Shown one piece after another: positions 57,408 to 64,000 of a stretch of DNA of 64,000 nt. The translations under genes were made by a program, and so were the position numbers. Under the pieces are notes generated by a model. That model did no database searches and was not told where the DNA came from. It saw only the letters and a list, made by a program, of their open reading frames with translations. Every line of letters begins with the position of its first letter. Within the stretch, counting starts at the first letter, position 1. Source of the DNA: Aromatoleum anaerobium (GTDB taxonomy: Bacteria > Pseudomonadota > Gammaproteobacteria > Burkholderiales > Rhodocyclaceae); the NCBI RefSeq assembly GCF_012910705.2, contig NZ_WTVG02000040.1, positions 62,001 to 126,000 on the forward strand, given 5' to 3'.

Positions 57408-58855
57408 CGTCCCTCCAGTTTCGTGCGCAGCACGCGTGGCGCATCCACGTCCCGCCGCGGGACCGTCGTCGTGAGCTCCTGATGATAGGCGCCCGAGGGG
57501 ATGATGCCGCAGCCGCCATCGCGCGCCATGACCCGCAGCTGCGCGAACACGTCCTCGCCGCAGTGCTCAGGGGGCAGCTCGCGCCAGAATTCGAATCCGC
57601 CCGCAGCCTCCAACTTCGCCCGGTCGAACAGCACGCAGCCGCCGACCCACGCGACACGGTAAAACCGCTGCCGGTCCGCCGTGAGGCCGAGATTCGTCTG
57701 CACGTGGTAGAGGTTGGCGGCATTGTGCAACTGGTGGCGCGCCCACGCCGGACTGTCCGGCACCACCTCTTCGGGCTCGACCGGACCCTCCCAGAACTCG
57801 ATGCCCTGCTGGTGCGGCCGCCGGTCTTCCGCATGGCTCAGTCCGATCAGAGCGCTGCCGACAAAGCCGCAGCCCTGCTCCCGGATCGCCTTCAGCAGAC
57901 GCTCGACGAGATCCGGCTCGACGACCACGTCGTCGTCGAGGAACAGCACATAGGGCGACCGCGCCTGGGCGAGCAGGAAATGGCGCTGCTCGGCAAGGCC
58001 GCGGCGCGGCAGGTGACGGTGGAACTCGGCGGCATGCCCCTTGGCGGCAAGGAGCCGCACGACCGCCTGCACCTCGGGCGAGGCCTCGGCGCTGCACGTC
58101 GCGCCCTGGTCGGAAACCACGATCCGCAGCGCACCGAGGCTTTGCGCGAAAAGCGAGGTCAGCGTCACGGCGAGCGCAGCGGGCCGGTCGCAGGTCGGGA
58201 TCAGCACGTCCACCGCGAACGGCATCTGCGCCGGCGGCGCATCGTTCGCCGCGCGCGAGCGGCGGTACAGCTCGGGGTTCAGCGACGGATCGTTGTACAT
58301 CTTGAACTGCCGGTACGTCCTGAAGCGCGCGACGCCGCAGCTCGCTTCCCGCAGCAGGCGGTCGAGACAAGCCGCCAGGTCCTCGCGCTGCGTGACCAGC
58401 GTCGCGAGCTTGTCGGCACACCGCCGCATATGCTCGGCCCCGGCCTCGCGACGTTGCGAGGCCTGGCGCATGTGGTGGATCTTCAACGCCAGGATCGACA
58501 GCCGGTCGATGATCGCGCCTGCGGTCTCGCTCGACAGCCGCGCGTCAGGAGCGGGTGCCGGCACGACGCGCTCGAGGGCCGTGAGAAGACAATCGTCCAG
58601 CGCCTCGACTGCGTCATTGCGCCGCTGGTTCAACGCATCGATGTTGCGCTTGCAACGCACGATCTCGCCGTCCGGCACGTCGGTGCGCCGCGCCCGGTCC
58701 TCTTCGCGCCACAACGCCGTGTTGCTGCGATGGTTTTCCTCGATCCACCGCCACCACGGCGCGGGCTCGGCAAGCGATGGCGCAGCCCGGTCGGCAAGGA
58801 ATCCATCGTGAAACGCGACGATGGCGCCGGCCTGCAGTTCAAAGCGCGACGCCAT
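57404..58855 (-). CDS. DUF4254 / family-2 glycosyltransferase fusion
   Basis: A 483-residue protein. Residues about 30-190 (WWRWIEENHRSNTALWREED ... RLSILALKIHHMR) match DUF4254, a helical domain found beside sugar-transferase genes. Residues about 215-480 are a GT2 domain: VDVLIPTCDRPAALAVTLTS, YVLFLDDDVVVEPDLVERL (DxD), and GGFEFWRELPPEHCGEDVFA. Start at MASRFEL (58855) avoids overlap with the DUF2795 gene; an in-frame Met at 58936 is less likely. Together with GT9 it suggests surface-glycan assembly. Confidence 0.85.
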   Translation of the reverse strand: MASRFELQAGAIVAFHDGFLADRAAPSLAEPAPWWRWIEENHRSNTALWREEDRARRTDVPDGEIVRCKRNIDALNQRRNDAVEALDDCLLTALERVVPAPAPDARLSSETAGAIIDRLSILALKIHHMRQASQRREAGAEHMRRCADKLATLVTQREDLAACLDRLLREASCGVARFRTYRQFKMYNDPSLNPELYRRSRAANDAPPAQMPFAVDVLIPTCDRPAALAVTLTSLFAQSLGALRIVVSDQGATCSAEASPEVQAVVRLLAAKGHAAEFHRHLPRRGLAEQRHFLLAQARSPYVLFLDDDVVVEPDLVERLLKAIREQGCGFVGSALIGLSHAEDRRPHQQGIEFWEGPVEPEEVVPDSPAWARHQLHNAANLYHVQTNLGLTADRQRFYRVAWVGGCVLFDRAKLEAAGGFEFWRELPPEHCGEDVFAQLRVMARDGGCGIIPSGAYHQELTTTVPRRDVDAPRVLRTKLEGR

Positions 58856-58889
58856 ATCTGCCGGGGCCGGGGCGGCGGCTGCGGTTCCC

Positions 58890-59120
58890 TCAGCCAAGTT
58901 TGCCAACCTCCGCAGACACCGACACGGGGCTGTCATACTGCCGATCCGGAATCCGCTCGAGCGCCTCCATCACGTTCGCGTCGGCGCCTTTCTTGCGTGC
59001 CTGCTCGACAAGCTCCTGCTTCCCGACGGGATAATCCAGGCCGCCGAGAAATTTCTGCACCTGGACCGGGTTCGGTACCGCTTGAGCCGACGTCGTTTCA
59101 TCTTTCTGCTGGCTGGCCAT
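58890..59120 (-). CDS. DUF2795 small protein
   Basis: A 76-residue soluble protein. NPVQVQKFLGGLDYPVGKQELVEQARKKGA is the DUF2795 core; VMEALERIPDRQYDSPVSVS follows, so nearly the whole protein is the domain. Function unknown; common in stress-induced, often desiccation-related gene sets. It has a -24/-12 promoter with the GTAA/TTAC motif upstream. Confidence 0.88.
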   Translation of the reverse strand: MASQQKDETTSAQAVPNPVQVQKFLGGLDYPVGKQELVEQARKKGADANVMEALERIPDRQYDSPVSVSAEVGKLG

Positions 59121-59154
59121 GGCTGTCTCCTGGGAGTGACTGCGCCAGCCGCGT

Positions 59155-59169
59155 GCAATCGGAATGCCC
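59155..59169 (-). promoter_or_regulatory. sigma-54 promoter for the DUF2795 gene
   Basis: Minus strand GGGCATTCCGATTGC: GGCA-N7-TTGC, exact spacing. Predicted start near 59143, 23 bases before the ATG. Confidence 0.72.
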
Positions 59170-59218
59170 GCCGCGCTCCCTGTGCCGCCGCCGGCCCCAC
59201 GCCCCGGGCCTGAAAACC

Positions 59219-59246
59219 GTTACAACGCCACCGCAAACCTTACACG
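59219..59246. promoter_or_regulatory. putative enhancer half-sites upstream of DUF2795
   Basis: GTTACAACG (59219-59227) and CTTACACG (59239-59246): two TTACA half-sites 20 bases apart in direct orientation, about 50-77 bases upstream of the -24/-12 element. The geometry differs from CTTAC-N7-TGTAA. Confidence 0.5.
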
Positions 59247-59311
59247 ATCACCCGCCCCGCCATCCCCGACAAAAGTCTGTTCAGCCTATTCGACGCAGCT
59301 TGGCAGGCAAG

Positions 59312-59337
59312 AAAAAAGCCCCTAGAATCAGGGGCTT
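59312..59337 (-). terminator. rho-independent terminator of tRNA-Ser
   Basis: AAGCCCCT / AGGGGCTT stem with a six-base loop, followed on the minus strand by a run of T, 12 bases beyond the tRNA 3' end. Confidence 0.85.
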
Positions 59338-59348
59338 AGTTCAGTATA

Positions 59349-59438
<90 letters not shown>

Positions 59439-59588
59439 GCGTCCCGCGATCGTCTCGCGGGAGGGCGCATTATACGTACACGATCAATATCAAACAAGAA
59501 ATAACTTCGTCTGCCGAGCGGCATTTCAAGGCCGTTCCCTGAAAGCGGCCACGCACCCTGGCGCCGCTGCCGAAGATCGCTGTCATGG

Positions 59589-61040
59589 GTGTCGTTTGCC
59601 CCCCGGCTCGTGCTCGCGCAAAATCCGGGGTCACCGCCGGGGAGTGCCTTCTTGCCTGTCTTTCTGTTCTTCATAGCGCTGTTTGGGCTGTCGGGATGCA
59701 CGCCGGACGCCGCTCCGCGACGGGTCGGGGACTATCGGACGGACGGCGAATTGCGCGTCGCGACTCGGCTGGATGCGATTTCCTACCGTCAGGAGGCGCA
59801 GGGCGAGGCGTCGGGGTTCGAGCACGACCTGCTGCAGAAACTGGGCCAACGCCTCGACGTGCCGGTGCGTTTCGTCGTGTATCCCGATGCGCCGCGCGCG
59901 CTCGACGCGGTCCTCAACGGCGAGGTGCATCTCGCCGCGGCCGGAATCACCCGCAACGAACGCTTTCCGTTGCGCTGGTCGGCTCCGTTGCGCGAGGTGG
60001 ACTATGTGCTGGTCGGGCGTTCGGACGGCAGGGAGATCGACGGGGAGGATGATCTCGCCGGGCGAACGATCAGCATGCGGCGAGGTTCGGCGCCCGTCGA
60101 GGCACTCGATCGGATCCGCAAGCGCGTTCCCGGCCTCAACCTGCACTTCCCGGCGCGGCTCGGCGATCAGGCGCTGCTCGAACAGCTGGGGCAGGGCAAA
60201 CTGGACCTCGTCGCCACCGACCGCGTGCATTTCGCGCTGGCCGCGCAAACCGACCCGATGTTCGTGATTGCATACGATCTGCCGGTTCGGTCCGAGATCG
60301 CGTGGGCGCTGCCAATCGATGCCGGGAGCCTGGCCGCCGAGGTCGACGCCTTTCTCGCCGGGGCCCGGGAAAGTGCCCTGCTCGCCCGAATCGCCGATCG
60401 CTACTTCGGCCACATCCGCCGCCTCGATGACCAGGACGTGGCGGTTTTTCTGGGCCACATGCGCACGCGCCTGCCCCGCTACCGCCAGCATTTCCATGAC
60501 GCGCAGGCACGCACCGGCGTCGACTGGCGCTTTCTCGCCGCGCTCGCGTACCAGGAATCGCGGTGGGACCCGCTCGCGACGTCGCGAACCGGCGTGCGGG
60601 GAATGATGATGCTGACTTCCGAGACCGCGGACCGGCTCGGCGTCGGCGACCGCCTCGATGCGCGCGAGAGCATTCTCGGCGGGGCGCGCTATTTTTCGAT
60701 GCTCAGGGACCAGTTGCCCGGCGCGATTGCCGAGCCCGACCGCTCATGGATCGCGGTGGCGGCGTACAACCTCGGCATGGGCCACATGAACGGCGCGCGG
60801 GCGATCGCCCGCGGCATGGGCCGGGACGACACGACGTGGTGGGACATGAAAGCCGTCCTTCCGCTGCTGTCACGGCCCGCATACGCGGCGCGGCTCAAAT
60901 CCGGTCCGGCACGCGGCGGCGAGGCGGTGATCATGACGGAGAACATCCGCAACTTCCACGGCATTCTCGCGCGCCTCGAACCGCCGTACACCCCGCCGCT
61001 CCAGCCCCCCGGCCTGAAGCTCGGCCGTTCCGGCGACTGA
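59589..61040 (+). CDS. mltF: membrane-bound lytic transglycosylase F
   Basis: A 483-residue lipoprotein that cleaves peptidoglycan glycan strands. Signal VFLFFIALFGLSGC with lipobox LSGC. A periplasmic solute-binding-like domain (about residues 50-270: ELRVATRLDAISYRQEAQGE ... DLVATDRVHFALAAQ) is followed by the SLT catalytic domain with Glu in ALAYQESRWDPLATSRTGVRG. Starts with GTG at 59589; a TTG at 59653 behind GGGGAG would give a more normal signal peptide. No -24/-12 promoter was seen. Confidence 0.93.
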   Translation: MSFAPRLVLAQNPGSPPGSAFLPVFLFFIALFGLSGCTPDAAPRRVGDYRTDGELRVATRLDAISYRQEAQGEASGFEHDLLQKLGQRLDVPVRFVVYPDAPRALDAVLNGEVHLAAAGITRNERFPLRWSAPLREVDYVLVGRSDGREIDGEDDLAGRTISMRRGSAPVEALDRIRKRVPGLNLHFPARLGDQALLEQLGQGKLDLVATDRVHFALAAQTDPMFVIAYDLPVRSEIAWALPIDAGSLAAEVDAFLAGARESALLARIADRYFGHIRRLDDQDVAVFLGHMRTRLPRYRQHFHDAQARTGVDWRFLAALAYQESRWDPLATSRTGVRGMMMLTSETADRLGVGDRLDARESILGGARYFSMLRDQLPGAIAEPDRSWIAVAAYNLGMGHMNGARAIARGMGRDDTTWWDMKAVLPLLSRPAYAARLKSGPARGGEAVIMTENIRNFHGILARLEPPYTPPLQPPGLKLGRSGD

Positions 61041-61049
61041 GCACCCCCA

Positions 61050-61070
61050 GGAAACGGCTTTGCCGTTTCC
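61050..61070. terminator. palindrome between convergent mltF and serS
   Basis: GGAAACGGC-TTT-GCCGTTTCC, a perfect nine-base-pair stem, followed by CCCCCCGAGGGGG. It is probably a shared terminator or an interspersed palindromic repeat. Confidence 0.5.
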
Positions 61071-61125
61071 GCCCCCCGAGGGGGACAAGAAAACTTGGGG
61101 CGGCCCGGCGTTTTCTTGAGCGGCT

Positions 61126-62433
<1,308 letters not shown>

Positions 62434-62672
62434 TCAATGGGAACACGGGTTTTTCTGACAAGACAGGACATCTTCCGGCACCAAACCGCTCTATTCGCTG
62501 GCCTTTCGCCCGCCTCGCGAAAAGTTTGCGGCGATGCACAAATCCATTAATGAAATCAATCGTTTATATTCATCGCAATGGGCAAACTTTTCTTGCATTC
62601 GGCGCCGCATATCTTAAGCTTAGTAAGCCAACACCGCGGAAGACGGTGCCCGCAACACTAGAGGAGAGGCCG

Positions 62673-62936
62673 ATGTTGTCCATTAGAGACTGCCTTGATT
62701 ATTGCGATTTGACCGATGACGAAGTTGCACTCGTTGCAGAACACGAGGGCATTCCCGACGGAGCCGCCGCGCAGGTTGTATGCGGCATGGTGCAAACGCC
62801 GGAAGGGGTGCTGATGTTGACGACCTACATGCAAGACCTTATCGAGCGAGCCACCGAACGTGGGGACCTCGAAAGGGCCGAGCGGGCCAAGAGTGTGTGC
62901 GCCCGCTTCATGGCCGACCACCCCCTCCCGCACTGA
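62673..62936 (+). CDS. hypothetical protein (87 aa)
   Basis: A small acidic soluble protein beginning MLSIRDCLDYCDLTDDEVAL, with further helices VVCGMVQTPEGVLMLTTYMQ and RAERAKSVCARFMADHP. GAGGAGAGG precedes the ATG. It looks like a small conserved betaproteobacterial protein of unknown function, but I cannot name a family. It converges on rarA, 16 bases away. Confidence 0.75.
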   Translation: MLSIRDCLDYCDLTDDEVALVAEHEGIPDGAAAQVVCGMVQTPEGVLMLTTYMQDLIERATERGDLERAERAKSVCARFMADHPLPH

Positions 62937-62952
62937 AAGCTGTCGCCCCGCT

Positions 62953-64000
62953 TCACTTTTCGTCTTTCCCCGCGTCCTTCGGGACGCGTGTAGCCGCCAA
63001 CTCGTCGAGTTCGCGCAGATGTTCGAGCTTTGCCGCGATCCGCGCTTCGAGTCCGTGTTGCGTCGGGCGATACCAACCCGGCGCATCCATGCCGTCGGGC
63101 AGGTAGCTCTCGGCTGCGGCGTACGCTTCGGGTTCGTCATGCGCATAGCGATAGGCCTTGCCATAGCCCAGTTCCTTCATCAAGCGGGTCGGAGCGTTGC
63201 GCAGATGCAGCGGTACCGGGCGCGACACGTCCTGGGCGACGTATTTGCGCGCCGCATTATAGGCTTTGTAGACCGCGTTGGATTTTGCCGCGCAGGCGAG
63301 GAAAACCGTCGCTTCGGCGAGCGCCAGTTCGCCTTCGGGAGAACCGAGCCGTTCGTAGGTCGCGCAGGCGTTCAACGCGATTTCGAGCGCGCGCGGGTCG
63401 GCGAGCCCGATGTCCTCGGTCGCCATGCGGATCAGGCGCCGTCCGAGATAGAGTGCGTCCGCCCCGCCGTCCAGCATCCGGCACAGCCAGTAAAGGGCCG
63501 CATCGGGGTTCGAGCCCCGCACCGACTTGTGCAGCGCCGATATCTGGTCGTAGAACGCTTCACCACCCTTGTCGAAACGCCGCAGTCGAGTGGATAGCGC
63601 CTCGTCGACAAACTCGGGCATCACCGTCACCACGCCGGCGGTTTCCGCGGCAACCTGGACCTGCTCGATGAGGTTCATCAAGCGCCGCGCGTCGCCGTCG
63701 GCAAAGCCGATCATGCGTTCACGCGCGACCGGCGCGAATTCCAGCTGCGGACACGCCAGCAGACGGGCACGTTCGAACAGTTCCCCCAGCGCTTCCTCGT
63801 CGAGCGGCTCAAGCACATAGACCGCAGCGCGCGACAGCAACGCCGAATTGACTTCGAACGACGGATTCTCGGTCGTTGCGCCGATCAGCGTCACGAGGCC
63901 CTGCTCGACGTAAGGCAGAAACGCATCCTGCTGCGCCTTGTTGAAGCGATGCACCTCATCGACGAACAGGATCGTCTGGCGTCCGCGCGCTTTTTCGGCC
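62953..64000 (-). CDS. rarA: replication-associated recombination protein A, 3' part
   Basis: The C-terminal 348 codons of an AAA+ ATPase acting at stalled replication forks; the 5' end lies beyond the window. QTILFVDEVHRFNKAQQDAF contains Walker B, LIGATTENPSFEVNSALLSR is sensor 1, and the tetramerisation region has YWLCRMLDGGADALYLGRRLIRMATEDIG and the helical C-terminus. The family's usual total is about 430-450 residues, so about 90-100 residues, including Walker A, are missing only because of the window edge. Confidence 0.95.
   Translation of the reverse strand, partial: AEKARGRQTILFVDEVHRFNKAQQDAFLPYVEQGLVTLIGATTENPSFEVNSALLSRAAVYVLEPLDEEALGELFERARLLACPQLEFAPVARERMIGFADGDARRLMNLIEQVQVAAETAGVVTVMPEFVDEALSTRLRRFDKGGEAFYDQISALHKSVRGSNPDAALYWLCRMLDGGADALYLGRRLIRMATEDIGLADPRALEIALNACATYERLGSPEGELALAEATVFLACAAKSNAVYKAYNAARKYVAQDVSRPVPLHLRNAPTRLMKELGYGKAYRYAHDEPEAYAAAESYLPDGMDAPGWYRPTQHGLEARIAAKLEHLRELDELAATRVPKDAGKDEK

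Overview
The window is GC-rich, densely packed chromosomal DNA from a Gram-negative bacterium. Lipid A and LPS genes, a diiron and copper stress-protein set, serS/rarA/mltF and high third-position GC point to a betaproteobacterium. A Rhodocyclales member (Azoarcus/Aromatoleum/Thauera-like) is my best guess from gene content alone. No phage, insertion sequence or CRISPR array was seen.

Layout. 0.06-3.2 kb: a yqjD-yqjE-yqjK-like operon, a disordered small protein and an orphan NtrC-type response regulator. 3.4-4.6 kb: remnants of a glycan cluster (a DUF421/glycosyltransferase chimera, an intact HAD phosphatase, a decapitated heptosyltransferase). 4.5-20.1 kb, minus strand: a long glycogen/trehalose operon (DUF4142 lipoprotein, mscS, 32-aa ORF, glgX, topoisomerase IB, glgC, treZ, fused malQ-treY, glgA), most genes joined by 4-base overlaps. 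20.5-28.2 kb, plus strand: a second-type rpoN, a ferritin-like protein, a PLD-VTT fusion, an EEP nuclease/phosphatase, ChaB and a phasin-like protein. 28.3-36.3 kb: a type-II NADH dehydrogenase and many small membrane or periplasmic stress proteins (DUF1328 x2, BON x2, DUF3309, CBS, AI-2E exporter family, cardiolipin synthase). 36.5-40.8 kb: a four-gene peptidase/RimK/GCS2/N-formylglutamate-amidohydrolase operon. 40.7-46.2 kb: membrane protein, copper-binding four-helix protein, SDR, two ferritin-like proteins, PagL. 46.2-53.6 kb: the GlgE pathway (34-aa ORF, glgB, glgE, treS-maltokinase). 53.7-59.1 kb: egtD, a 28-aa peptide, two GT9 genes (one frameshifted), a DUF4254-GT2 fusion and a DUF2795 protein. 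59.3-64 kb: housekeeping genes (tRNA-Ser, mltF, serS, an 87-aa protein, rarA running off the end).

Main result. The accessory genes appear to form a sigma-54 regulon. Upstream of about twenty operons I can read -24/-12 elements (GG-N10-GC, mostly RGGCAYG-N4-TTGC) 25-70 bases before the start codon. At seven places a second motif built from GTAA/TTAC half-sites, best written CTTAC-N7-TGTAA, lies 30-140 bases upstream of these promoters. At four loci it sits between two divergent ones. The window also encodes an NtrC-family activator and an RpoN whose own gene has a perfect -24/-12 element. The simplest model is a self-contained sigma-54 stress and storage response that makes glycogen, maltose-1-phosphate and trehalose, remodels membranes and lipid A, and sequesters metals. 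The promoter and motif readings are direct; the regulatory wiring is inference.
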